From the NCBI GenBank assembly GCA_963920765.1, contig OY987245.1, forward strand, positions 4,170,727 through 4,234,726: DNA of 64,000 nucleotides. Reading direction: 5' to 3'. The position numbers were made by a program, and so were the translations under genes. This DNA comes from Ulota crispa (Eukaryota > Streptophyta > Bryopsida > Orthotrichales > Orthotrichaceae). Of the stretch, positions 46,001 through 57,763 are shown piece by piece. Each line of letters begins with the position of its first letter. Within the stretch, counting starts at the first letter, position 1. The notes below the pieces were generated by a model. That model was not told where the DNA came from. It did no database searches and saw only the letters and a program-made list of their open reading frames with translations.

Positions 46001-49000
46001 GCTCAACAAAGAGTCTATTCTGTCTCAATTCTTTGTAATGGGCAACAATGGACAAAGCTACATTGTCTTAAAACGTCCACAATGTTAATGATCAAATCTT
46101 GAATCCCTAACATACCTCAGCTTTTAAGGCTGTCAAATCAGCTACTTGTGCGACATATTGATCTGAAAGGCGCGTCCATTCTACTGTCTATAAAACAAGG
46201 CATTAAATCAGTTACCAAAAGGAAGCTTGCAAGCAAGATTAGATTGCATATGTATATAAATGTGCAGAATACTTGTAACATTTACAAAATTAACTGCATG
46301 CAAGAATGCTCTGAAAACTTATGCAAGCCAGGAAAAATCAATAATCACTGAATAGAATCAACATGCTTTTCTAGTGGCAAATCTAAATCTTGGTTCCTGC
46401 TGTCGTGCACACAAATGTTGAAGATTTTTCCGAACCTTTCTTTCAAGGATTCCAGCCAGGGAGTGGATCTCTGCTCGGAGAGAATGAACTTCACGAGCTG
46501 CTTCCTTGAATTTGTTCAGTTGTGATTGCATCATGCCCATCTCCTTGTGCAGAGTGGAGATCATCACCTGCAATTCAGGCACTGAATCCTTCCTTCCTAC
46601 AAAAGATTTGAAACACAGGTTACGAATAGCAGGGATACGATCTTCACGACTTCAACAGAAATGAACTCAATCATCTTTGGCAACTAAAGATGCATCACTG
46701 TATGTACAAATGCCAAAGCCAAGGACAAAGGATATTACTCTACCTGAAGATTGATTAGCCTCCTCTAATCTGAATTGCAAAGTATCTCGATCTGCCATGC
46801 ACTCTTGAAGTTTTGTTTCCAGTTCTGCAGCTCTAGCATCTGCAATAGCATTTGCCCTGCGGGCTGCTTCACCAGCCTCTGCCTTCAATATAACCTCTTT
46901 TTCTCGGCGAGACATTGCATCACGTTCACTCTGAAAGAATTGAATTTAGCATCAAGCCCGGTATTGTCTGTAAAAGCTGGCTTTATCATACAAAATACTA
47001 TAGGCAGTATGAACTGATGGTTGAGAAGATATAAAGAGCGAAAAAGTATTAGAGTAATACCTGAAGTTTGTCTACCAGACCTCGGTATCGTTCGACCTCA
47101 CCCTTCAGAAACTGAGCTTGATCGTTGAGTACTACATAGGGACGTGATGACAAGATCCTATGTTCATCAAGTAGCGCATCCTGTCACGACCACATCAGGT
47201 CCAAGCTACAGGACTTAGACACAATGAAGCTTGAAGAAGAATACAAGGTTGTGAAACTACGAGTCTCAGGAGTAGTAAAATATTGGCAACCAGCTAAATA
47301 CAAACATAAAAACACCACACACTAAGTCAACATATGTTGAATATATCAATGATTGCAGTACAAAATGGAATTAAATTTTACCTGCATTTGCTGCAGATGC
47401 TGAGAGAAGCTCAACTGTGTTTCCAGAGCTTCTTGTAACTCATTCAGCCTCCTTGACGCCAATGTCTGCATACAAAAAAAGCATGTCCACAAAGATGAGA
47501 ATCCCGATCTGTAGGCTCGGCAATAACAAAATCTCACCAAATGAACACAATATGCATCCCGCCTTCTTCAAGCATTTCACTAGGCGAGTACTTTTAAAGC
47601 ATTGTCAAGGGAAATTAAGGAACAGCCAAAATATTCACATCAGCTTTCATTGCATGAAAAGCTTTCTACATAGACTGAGATACTTCTGATGTGCAAAATG
47701 AGGCAGACTTTAAAAAAAACATGTACCACACTACATTCAAACTTCAATTATATTCGAATCTCCAAGGTATGAATTGAAATTATAGGAGAAGAACAAGCTG
47801 CACCTTTGTTTCTTCTAAAGCAGCTTCCAGTTCGCGAGCTTCTCTTGATACTTTCTCACTGCCGGAATTTCGATCACCGCCCTCAATCTTAACACCTAGT
47901 GGACTTGCACCCACAGTCGGCTGTGCAACAGCTGCAGAATCCTTTTGGCTGCGAATTTTTGCTAGCTTTTGTCTAAACATTTCGAGCTCAGCTGCTGTCT
48001 CCTCTAGCTCACCTGGACATATGTTCAAAAACGTTAAGTGCGATTTACAACCTTAGTTGGAAAAGATAAAAAGCCTAAACCAAAAATCTAAAGAAAGGAG
48101 GGAAAAGAGAGCTATTTTTGATGATCCTCCGTTGGTTATGAAACTAAAATTGCGACATAGCATACAGAATTCACGAACTTAACCAAAAGCTTCAAAGACA
48201 ATGGGCACAAAGTGCAGTCCCCAAGTTTCATTTTGAAAATCTCGAGATATAAACACCCAGTATTTATAAAAACAAAGTACAGGTCAATAGGTGCCACATA
48301 GACCTCAAGGACTACACCATCATGCAGAGCTGATCTTCAAAAGAAGTGAATAAAGCTGTGGAGTTTCTAAGTTGTAAGGATCCAGAACAAGGTTCTAATT
48401 TAGCAGCCACCAGATGTATTAATATCAATGCGTTCACATACCCGAACTTGCAATTGCTAACTGGCAAACAAGAATTTCCATGCCAATTGTCACCAAAGCA
48501 TACACATACCGGCTAGACGTTTGATCTCAGACTGATCCTTGGCTTGAAGGTCACGGGCAGTCCCAATTTCAGCTGACATTTCTTTGTGCTTCAAATGCAA
48601 AGCATCCATGACACCTCGTATCTTGGATATTTCCGTACGCAACTCCTCGTTTGCTTTCTCCAACACTCGCCCTGCTTCTGTTACATATCAAAATCCAACC
48701 ATCTGTAAAATTCATTAAAGAAAATAACATCAAACCAATAGTGTAGCTCAGAACCCAGTTGTAGAAGAGAGAAACTAAAATAACTGGCTCAACAATATGT
48801 CCGTCAACCACCCAGCTACTACAATATTGCCTAAAGTGCCTATATACACACAATCTAGGTATATTAAACTGCCATGTATGAACTTAACTCTAACAATATC
48901 AACTTAACAACCTAGATTCCTAAAAAAAGGTTTATCTTTCAGTGATACGCAACTTCAAATTTAGGGTTTATGACGGGATGGCTAGCCAGTAGCAGTCCAC

Positions 49001-51523
49001 AGCTGCGAAGGACATTACATACTCTAACAGTTAATAAGCCTCCAACATATGACCAGCTCAAAATCCAAGGAATAAGACCGGATACCAAACGTAAAGAATA
49101 TACAAGAAGTCTGTTAGGAATATGAAACATCGAGGAAAAAACAGGTATACAAAAACTACACACTGCAACCAGGTGCCATCCCTTCATGAGCAGAACACAT
49201 ATAACAGGGCTGAAAGACATTTCTTCTGTTCAACGCAGAAATTGATCACTACCTCACCCAAGCATTGGAGAGCAACACGGGGATATGCATGAAATATGTC
49301 TTGGGTGTGATCCTCTAACCGACTTCAAAGGTTCATCAAATAAGGTTAGCACAATTCACCTAGGACCAAAGAGTAAATGAAAATAGCATGCCTCCCACCT
49401 CAGTAGTCAGGCAAAAACGTACCATGAGGACTCACAATACTCCGTAAGGCCGCGGCAAGTTCGTCATTCTTTGACCGTTGAAATTCAATAGATTGCAACA
49501 GACTCTTCATGGTCTTCATAGTCGCAGCCATTCTGGAAGCTAGGCCAGCCTCCACTGTTGGCATCTGACTACTTTCTTCACAATTACTACTCTCAGTAGC
49601 TCCCTTCTCCAAGAGCCTCTGAAGAAACGTCTCTTCAGGCAAAACAGCAGGACCTGCCCTCTCTGTGAACACAATGACCACGTGAGGATAACAAGACTGC
49701 CTGGGTTTTGAGAAGGCTCGAGTTGAAAACAAGCAGTTTAATTGATGCTGTAAACCCTTGTAGTTAGAGAAGAGACTAATCTGAAGAACTTAGCCGGCAG
49801 GGAGCTGAAGTAAGGATAAGAAACAAACTAATGACAGAAGAATAGAGAGTGGTAAGAGGTAGCGATCACAGCAATTTATATTTGTCCTGCATTCGAAGTT
49901 CTAAGTCTCTACTCCAAATCCAAGGACCTTCAACGTGGATCGCCATTAGGCTTTTCATCAACGATACCAGTACAAGACCCATTTTTGAAAATCAATTCCA
50001 TCTTTCTCGAGAGTCAAACTTTAGTTGACAATACCAGTCTTACCCTTAATTGCCGACGGGGACTCGAGCACTCGCAAGCCATTTATAGTGGCATTTGCGC
50101 GCACTGTAAGCAACTCCAAATCGTCCACAAGCTGTACATCGCCACACGAATATTCAGTATAATTAAGTCTCCAAAATATGATTCACCTTCAAATGCTTGA
50201 CTGCAACTTCAAACTGAAATCGATTCGGCACATTGCAGTATAAATGCAGAACTGAGAAAAGGAAAGAAAGAAAAAGGTGGGAGAGAAGGGAGGAAGGGGG
50301 GGCATAATCCATATGCCGATTTTAAAGGTTGAGAATCGCCTTATACCTAGTTACGTATTTCTTTTTATTGATGAGAAAACTGAACTGAAAGTACATACAT
50401 GACCCAAAAAAGATTCCCCATAGTATAACAAACCTACTCTTAAATAACTTGCCGGTGGGAAAAAAGAGAGCAGGGTTACACAAACCAGATCCCATGCGCG
50501 GTTCACAGTGATAAGAGTGTCGTCATAAGAGGCCTGCTTGATCTTAAATTGACAGCATTTACCCTCCAAAGTGCTGATCTCTGAACGCTGATGTTCCAAC
50601 TGCTGAGCCAATTTGTGATTCTGGTACTGAAGCATTGCCGGGTCCACCTGCCAAAATACTCGTTCTGTAAAACGAGCTAATTATAAACACAGTAGACTAA
50701 ATCTAGATAATTAAATCAATAAATACCGAATCACCAGCGTTCAAAATTCGCCATCCTGGAATCGAACCACGTCACTGCTAAGGTAATTACGAACGTCTAC
50801 TGCTCAATAACACTTCCTCGGGCACCTTAAATCCCACTGAGGTTCAATCTGGCGTTACCCATATGCGGTTAACTGTAATACTCAGACCCCGTACGGAACT
50901 GAAAAAATAGTCTGACGCCCACTTTATACGAGGCAGCAAGCCTCCGATCACACGTAGAGTCATCTAAGCGTGCGAATGAACATTCTTTTCTTATCCAATA
51001 TCACTGCACTACCAGAGAATCACGAATTTTTCCACTCTCCCCTCCGGAATAGCAGCTCTTCGCGTGTTTGATTCGTGCACATGATAATTCTCTATAAATC
51101 ATTTTAGTTCGGATTGCATGATGAGACTCATTCTTCAAAATTTTAATATAGAGAAAAGTAAACAATGAAGACTGTCAGTTTCTGAAGAGAAGAGAGCCCC
51201 TATTGAACCGTAACTGCATTATAATTACCCTGAAATTTTATCATACGCAGTTGCTTGCGAACATCCGAAGTTGCAGAAAAGACCATAAAAAAGCAGCCAC
51301 TGTCGATAAACTTGAATCGTGCAGGATTGACCAAAACTGTTGAGATAAGGAGGCTTTTCGGACAGAAATCGTCACTGCACACGATTAAACGATGGCCATG
51401 ACAAGAACGTACCTTCTTCTCGTCCGAGGCGGAAGTAATGACGGGCTTCTTGAACGGCGGGGACGCAGGATGGTGGGAATTGAGGTGACGCCGCTTCCGC
51501 TCGGGCTCCTCTGTACTTCCCAT
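43064..51523 (-). CDS. HUB1/HUB2-like: HUB1/HUB2-like (BRE1) E3 ubiquitin ligase for histone H2B, 19 exons
   Basis: RING E3 of the BRE1 family. Plant HUB1 and HUB2 act together in the nucleus with UBC1/2-type E2s to mono-ubiquitinate H2B, linked to transcription elongation, dormancy and flowering. Exons in coding order: 51523-51413, 50647-50486, 50131-50044, 49662-49423, 48677-48510, 48012-47804, 47465-47382, 47180-47061, 46930-46744, 46596-46436, 46187-46116, 45907-45831, 45658-45464, 45110-45038, 44889-44803, 44547-44410, 44250-44048, 43744-43579, 43195-43064. All introns are GT..AG and phases join to 890 residues (HUB1 about 878, HUB2 about 900). The start MGSTEEPERKRRHLNS resembles HUB1. 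Residues 38-835 are mostly heptad-rich coiled coil. The C3HC4 RING is at 838-876 (CSVC, CFH, CGPC, CPGC), and the protein ends RNVYI. All zinc ligands are present. HUB1 versus HUB2 cannot be decided here. Confidence 0.96.
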
Positions 51524-51837
51524 GCTGCCCCGGCCCAGGCCTTGGGGCACATTATCGGACGCTATCTTCTTCAAAGGCACCTTCACAGACTGCACGACCT
51601 CCAGCTCGACCGACCGAAAAAACGAAAAAAAAAGGCACCAGAAACCCTCTCTCTCACCCTTCAAAATCTTCGTCCAGCCTCTATAGATAAAAAAATAAAA
51701 AAAACATGCCCACACACAAACACACTCACTTCCACTTGCAAATTTCGCTATTCATACCATTCTTCTTACGAACAAAACCTTCACAGACAATACAGTACCC
51801 TAGAATGCTTCCGAATAAGATTTGGAAACCATGCTCC

Positions 51838-51846
51838 AAACCCTAA
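51838..51846 (+). promoter_or_regulatory. Telo-box AAACCCTAA
   Basis: The 9-bp motif AAACCCTAA lies about 315 bp upstream of the start codon, followed by a second CCCTAA at 51860. Telo-boxes are common in plant promoters and leaders and are bound by TRB-type factors. One short motif alone is weak evidence. Confidence 0.45.
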
Positions 51847-51918
51847 CCTCCTTCTCATACCCTAACCACGTCCAGAAACCACCACAACGAACAAGAGAAA
51901 AATCCAGCGCCCCGAAAA

Positions 51919-51937
51919 CGAACGAACGAACGAACGC
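51919..51937. repeat. (CGAA)n microsatellite in the HUB leader
   Basis: Four to five units of ACGA/CGAA followed by a CCGCACCGCACC stretch. Located in the probable leader or promoter, so length variation could affect expression. Confidence 0.6.
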
Positions 51938-52330
51938 ATACTCCGCCGCACCGCACCGCACCTCCCTCCCTCCCGACGGCCTATGACGACCTCCCCGGGA
52001 ATCCCATCGCCACGCCTCGACTTGCAAAACACAGACCTGCTCCAAAAACTCTGAGGATTGAAAAGCGCGTCCCGTGAACGGCTTCCGGAGCGTAGACGGT
52101 CCCTGAGCAGCAAATTCGCAGGAACGGCGACGGCATGAGGAGAGTGCGGCGCAAAGCAAAGAAGAGGTGCGACGGGTGGAGCAAGAGAAATGCAAGAGGC
52201 CCGACGACGGAGACGAAGACGGGAGACGGGAGACGAGGAAGGCAAAGGCAAAGGGCCGAGGTGGTCGCAACGACTAACTTATGGCGCCCCCAAGCTCGTA
52301 TGTTCCGAGCAGGAAAAACCGGAGGCTAAG

Positions 52331-54925
52331 CTTAGTTCATTGCTAACTTAGCCGGTGGAATAGGGCAAAAAGAAAAATGAATCAGTTGCATTTTAAATTA
52401 GGAAATTTAGGAAATTGGATTTTCGTTGATGCATTTCAAAAATTTAGAGGATATTTGATTGCCTTTTTACATTAAAAAAAAAATGATAGATTTTAGCTGG
52501 TCAGTACAAGTCTTCAATATCTAATACTTGGATAAGGTAAAGGTTATATTTAGGTATCAAACCAAAAACCCTCCAAGTATTAGCAAAGAAGGTACCAGTT
52601 TCTTAATTCTCACTTTAATATCTCAATAGTAGTAGATTGTTGCCGGCGTCGCCTTTGAAATTGTAAGTTGTTGTTGTGCTTGGCTTTTGCAACGGTTGAG
52701 TTTGTTCACCAGAACCACCTCTCTATGCGTTGGTTTGCTCCCATCTCACAATGAATTCACAATTCACTACAAACATTTTTGCTTTGCTTGTGATTTTCTT
52801 GTTGCAAAACTTGTGTGATTCTTGTGAGGTTGGACTCTTGCCTTGGTGTGCTTCCGAAGAGCAGAGTCCCTACAAGATTGAACGTGAAAGTTGCATGTTG
52901 TGTCCTTCTAGCGATGTGGAGTGAAGGAGTCCTTGATTCAATATTGCCTGATCGGGTGGCACTGAGATTTAGAGTTTGTTGCTGTTGAGAGCCTTGCAAC
53001 GTTGACATTGCATGTTTGGATGGTGCCTCAAGTGACGTAATCCCTGAATCAAAGTCACAACTCACGAGTCTAGGTATTGAGTGGTCCATATGTTACCCAG
53101 CAATTGGTTCCAATAGAATATTTATTTTGTCACCGCCTCCTTTGTATAGCTTGAGACTATCAAGAATTGGATTTTCTTTTTGTTGTGAGATTCCATCACG
53201 AACACTTTTCTTCTTCTACAAATTAAATGTTCATGTTAAAGGATGTGTGTGTCTTGTTTAGCACAATTTAAGGTCACAATGAACACTAGAACAAGTTCTA
53301 GCATGCATTTTCTATTTGGTTGTAGATATGGTGCATTCAGCATACAAGATTACAATCATGCTTAATTTAGAGTTAATACATAAACAATTTGGTAAGCTTA
53401 ACTCCCGCTTCCCTCTCATGGTGACAAAACCTCCCCTTTAAACACCAACAAATCCACACAAAAGTATAACTTAGCTCTCTCAACAACACTTCCCACACCT
53501 AGCCTATCTCAATAAATAAAGCTTGATAAGTATGTTTGGTGATAAAATTGTCAACAAATGCCCCTTTCATAAGTTCATTTTTCCAAAATGATTGATTGTT
53601 GATATAGACTTCCAAATATCATGATATTTGACTAGAGATTTTATTATTGAAACAACTCTTCCATACCCGTCATATCGACAATTGATGCATGAGATATTCT
53701 CATGCAATCTTTCTTACTTGTTGCATTGAAAAGTGATGCAAGATCAAGGACTCCAAACTCTTTCAAAAGGAATTTTGGCTTTATTGAAAACTACTCTATA
53801 TCTTCTAATACATCAATCTAATTTGATTTACATCTTGCTTGCTAAATCCTCCATTCCGTTTGTAGAACCACCATCAATACTATGGCCAGATTGTAATGGC
53901 CAAAAGGTGGTCATCCCTTTGGTATTGAGTAGAGGTTCTATTACTTGAAATGTAGAGTTTTCATTCTTTGTCATTTTCAACAAAACCAAAAAATATGTTT
54001 TAGCCAAAAAAAACTCTACCATAGAATTACTGACACTTTTTTATCACTATTACATAATTTTGTTTTTGTAAGATTTTACTAAAAGTTTATGTGTGATTTC
54101 AAGGAAAGTAAAAATTAGTAACATATTTTGTAAGTTTATCAAAATCAACAAATCTATATTTAAAGAAATTTTGTCACCTCCCACACATTCACACTAATTG
54201 CCACTTACAAACTTACTAATTGTAGTTTATGTTACAGGTTTTTTTTTTTAAACTTATTAAACAAAGATTGTCTTCCTTAAATTCTAGATGAAATAAACTT
54301 TTCAAAGGTAATATTATCCTTATCACTTTTAACACTTGGTCTTAAACTAGGCTAGAAATTAGAAATAATCGATAATTTTTGCATGTTTAACTTAAAATTA
54401 AATAGATATAAACAAAATTAGGTTTGAAGCAATTGGAAATGCACATCTCTACTTTGTCAATTATATAGTACATGGTGTACTTGTATATAATATATGGTGT
54501 ACCTGAATGAAACTCCAAATTTTCTTTTTCCTTAAAGTACATGCTATCTCACATTTATAAACATAGTATAATTATAAAACAAACAAATTCTTAAGTACAA
54601 TCTTCATGTGAGAACTAGATAAAGAGTTCCCTCCATTTGAGATGCATAATACCAAAAAAATCATTTTATTTTATTATGTTTGATATTTGTTTACAATTTT
54701 TTCCCAACCAAAACTTAATTAAATATTGGTTATTTTAGCAACAAAATTTGTCAACAACCAATGAAGATCATTCTAAAACCACCTTATTTGTCTAATTAAG
54801 AAGAAATTACTAAACATTTATACAAGAAAATCTTTGAATGTGAAATTATTGAAAAGAAATGACACTACTCTAAATACTGGCGTTTGAGAAAAAAAAACTC
54901 TAAAGTTGTTCAAGCAATATTTTAT
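52331..54925. other. Intergenic stretch upstream of HUB
   Basis: AT-rich with no clear gene. The part 52640-53280 has a more even composition and GTTG-rich wording reminiscent of retroelement leaders, but no reverse transcriptase or LTR pair was found. Confidence 0.4.
52751..52924 (+). CDS. Small open frame with signal-peptide-like start (doubtful)
   Basis: From the second Met, the frame encodes about 57 residues beginning MNSQFTTNIFALLVIFLLQN, a plausible secretion signal, followed by a cysteine-bearing tail (LCDSCEV, PWCAS, SCMLC). It could be a small secreted peptide, but nothing supports expression and it may be chance. Confidence 0.2.
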   Translation: MNSQFTTNIFALLVIFLLQNLCDSCEVGLLPWCASEEQSPYKIERESCMLCPSSDVE

Positions 54926-54931
54926 TATACA

Positions 54932-56790
54932 TCTACTATATATAAAAGAATGGCGCACGTGTGTGTTGGTTTGATGAATCCATTTTTAGCTTGCTTTTCA
55001 CCTAAAAATAGAATAGAGCAAGAGTTCAACCAAAATGAAAATTTTAAAAATAGAGTGGAGTACAAGTTCAGCTACAGTAAAAGTGCAAATGGACTAATCT
55101 ACTCTAAATGGATGTTAAATGAAATTTCTTTTATACAAGTTTGTAAACTAATTTAGCTTTAGCTTACATAGGTTTACAAACTCGTTTTATTATACAATAG
55201 GTTACAAACTCATTTCTAATAGTACAAAAGAATTGGGTGTGTGTGTGTGTGCGTGTGTGTGTTGGTTTGATGATTCCATTTTTAGCTCGCTTTCCGCCTA
55301 AAAGTAGGAGTCAAGCACTAGTTTGACCCAAGTTGAAATTGGACAAAAGTAAAAGTGCAAAAGCTATAAATGGAACGAGTTTGTGAACTTATTTTGCGAT
55401 AGCAAAATGGGTTTACAAACTTGTTATTATACAAAAAAATTGGGTGCATGTGTGTGTAAATTTGATGAATCCATTTTTAGCTCAACTTCCACCTAAAAAT
55501 AGAGTAGAGCACAAGTTTAACCAAAGTAACAAATAAATAAACATAGAGTAGAATACAAATTTGGACAAAAGTAAAAGTGCAAAAGTTATAAATGGAATTC
55601 TATGCTAAATGGATGCTAAAGGAATGCTAAATGGATTTACCTATACTATATGGCTGCTAGATGGATTAACTTATGCTAAATGGATGCTAAATGAAATTTT
55701 TTAATACAAATCTTAATCTATGCTAAATGGAGTCACCACTACTCACTTAGCTAAGCTAAATGGGTTTACCAACTAGTATTGCAAATAAACAAAAAGTTAA
55801 AGCCAATTTTATTAAAAGATTTAATTTTTTTTAAAGGTTTAAGGTTTAGAAACTTTCTTATGAACACTATCAAATATGAAATGATATAACAAATTAAACA
55901 TCTAGTTTAACTTGAGTGTGTTTTTAAATTTCAATGAAGTACAAAACATTTTTAATTCAAAAACATGTTTTGTAATCTAGTCAATTGTAGGTTATTGTAA
56001 TTTTGTTTTTTAATGGTTAATCATCACTACAAGGAAACCATGGTTGAATTTACAAAAGTTGACAAAAATTGTGACCTAATCTACAATATACTGTAAATTA
56101 GGTCACAATCTTTGTCAACTTTTTGTAAACTTGACCATGGTTTCCTTGTAGTGTACACACATTTTTTAATTTGCTCTTGGGCTATTATCTGTTTTTTAGA
56201 TAACAATATTTTAAAACTTTAAAAGTTAAACGACATTAGAAACACATTACTCAAAGTGAAGAAAGCAGTATAATAGAAGATGTTTATGATATGCAAACAA
56301 TTTTAAATTATGAAATATTGCAATTTTATAATAGGACTAATAGTTTATAAACCCATTTAGTAAGGCTAAATGAATAGTGGTGACTCCATTTAGCCATAGG
56401 TTAAGATTTATATAAAAAAAATCATTTAGCATCCTTTAGCATCCTTTAGCATCCATTTAGCATAGGTTGAGATTTATACTTAAAATTTCCATTTATTACT
56501 TTGCACTTTTCCTTTTGTCCCCACTTTACTTAGGTTAAACTTAGACTCCACTCTATATTAATGTGGATATTGAACTAAAAAATGGATTCATTTATAGTTT
56601 GATGTCCACCTAAAAATAGAGTAGAATACTACAAGTTTAATCAAAGTAAAAAAGATAAAAACAAAGTACAACATAAATTTAACCAAAGTAAAGTTTTGAC
56701 AAAAGTAAAATTGAAAAAGCTATAAATGGGTTTTTTAAATATAAATTTCAACCTACATGCTATATGGATGCTAAATGGATATGTATATAT
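54932..56790. repeat. Cluster of degenerate Helitron-like repeats
   Basis: A TCTACTATATATAAAAG start at 54932 looks like a Helitron 5' end. The following text (TTTGATGAATCCATTTTTAGC, ACCTAAAAATAGA, AAAAGTGCAAA, ATGCTAAATGGATGC) recurs near 55260, 55460 and 56580, and inverted near 56410-56520. A (GT)n patch lies at 55234-55263. No matching 3' hairpin was found for this orientation. Confidence 0.5.
56025..56153. mobile_element. CACTA-type palindromic MITE (129 bp)
   Basis: Ends CACTACAAGGAAACCATGG and CCATGGTTTCCTTGTAGTG; CACTACAAG is the classic CACTA (En/Spm) terminus. The arms pair almost fully (TTGTGACCTAAT against ATTAGGTCACAA) around ACAATATACTGT. No matching 3-bp target duplication is visible. 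Confidence 0.78.
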
Positions 56791-56795
56791 ATATA

Positions 56796-57468
56796 CTAGT
56801 TTAAGCACCTGTCGTACCGACGGGATTATGTCTCCCCTATTCTCGTGCCTCCTATCCATATGCCCCCCTATTTCCATGCCCCCTATCCATATGCCCCCCT
56901 ATTTCCATGCCCCCTATCCATATGCCCCCCTATTTCCATGCCTCCTATCCATATGCCCCCCTATTTCCATGCCCCCTATCCATATGCCCCCCTATTCCCA
57001 TGCCCCCTATCCATATGCCCCCCTATTCTCATGCCCCCTATCCATATGCCCTCCTATTCCCATGCCCCCTATCCATATGCCCCCCTATTCCCATGCCCCT
57101 TATCCATATGCCCCCCTATTCCCATGCCCCTTATCCATATGCCCCCCTATTCCCATGCCCCCTATCCATATGCCCCCCTATTCCCATGCCCCCTATCCAT
57201 ATGCCCTCTTATTCCCATGCCCCCTATCCATATGCCCCCCTATTCCCATGCCCCCTATCTATATGCTCCCCTATTCCTGTGCCCCCTATCCATATGCCCC
57301 TCTATCCCCGTGCCTTTTAGATTTTACTTTATTCCATTTGTAACTTTAGTTAAACTTGAACTCTACTCTATTTTTAAGTGGATCTAAAGATGGACTTTGC
57401 AAAATTGTCCTCCTCACCTACGGAACCGTTGAGTTTGGCTGCCGTCTGATATTCTGTTATTATATAGA
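56796..57468 (-). mobile_element. Non-autonomous Helitron carrying a minisatellite (673 bp)
   Basis: Minus strand: 5' end TCTATATAATAACAG at 57468 and 3' end CTAG followed by T at 56799-56795. Nine bases inside the 3' end is a 7-bp stem with loop (56808-56824, CCTGTCGTACCGACGGG). TC start, hairpin and CTAGT end define Helitrons, which transpose by rolling circle without target duplication. No Rep/helicase is encoded. Confidence 0.8.
56831..57314. repeat. 31-bp minisatellite, about 15 copies
   Basis: The unit contains CCATATG, CCCCCCTATTCCC and ATGCCCCCTAT in order; period 31 with few substitutions. Since 31 is not a multiple of 3 and no unit has a stop on the plus strand, all three plus frames are open and encode the same 31-residue period shifted. 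These frames are artefacts. The minus strand is G-rich with runs of 5-6 G. Confidence 0.93.
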
Positions 57469-57470
57469 AA

Positions 57471-57680
57471 CTAGTTTACATACCCGTTGTACCAATGGAG
57501 GCAACAAACTATCCTTGCAATAATAGAAAATGTAAAAGGTGCAACAATAGAAAACGTAAAAGGTGCAACTTGTTAAATATAAAAAATGTAAAACGGAGCA
57601 GCTTACATGCATGGAATGCAACTCATAGTTGCACTCAAACTCTTTACTTTTCATCCAAAATGGAGTCTTGGGATTCTTTT

Positions 57681-57742
<62 letters not shown>

Positions 57743-57763
57743 ACACACACTAGTATGTATAGA
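57471..57763 (-). mobile_element. Second Helitron end, possible 293-bp element
   Basis: Minus strand 3' end: stem-loop CCATTGGTACAACGG (57484-57498), then nine bases and CTAGT. The loop TAC is the same as in the neighbour. A 5' end TCTATACATA at 57763 is possible, with the (TA)n tract inside. The first Helitron starts 2-3 bases beyond this 3' end, so they abut. Confidence 0.55.
57684..57738. repeat. (TA)n microsatellite, about 27 units
   Basis: Uninterrupted AT alternation, inside the possible second Helitron. Expected to be highly length-variable. Confidence 0.95.

Larger units (their letters stand above)
51524..52330 (-). promoter_or_regulatory. 5' leader and promoter region of the HUB gene
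   Basis: The strand read by the gene is CT-rich between about 52270 and 52100 (repeated CTTCGTCTCC and CCTTTGCC), a pattern common in plant 5' leaders, and GC is far above the surroundings. A leader intron is possible: GTAAGAAG donor near 51764 and a T-rich stretch ending TCTATAG near 51680. Long frames here on both strands overlap each other and are not credible proteins. Confidence 0.5.

Noticed and set aside
51800-52329. Open frames on both strands upstream of HUB (up to 156 codons)
   Set aside because: They overlap each other on opposite strands in a CT- and GC-rich leader region, have no recognisable domain, and lie where the HUB promoter and 5' UTR are expected.
56726-57387. Three long overlapping plus-strand open frames (up to 205 codons) rich in Pro, His and Tyr
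   Set aside because: They are the three readings of a stop-free 31-bp tandem repeat inside a Helitron; identical periodic peptides in all frames point to a non-coding repeat.
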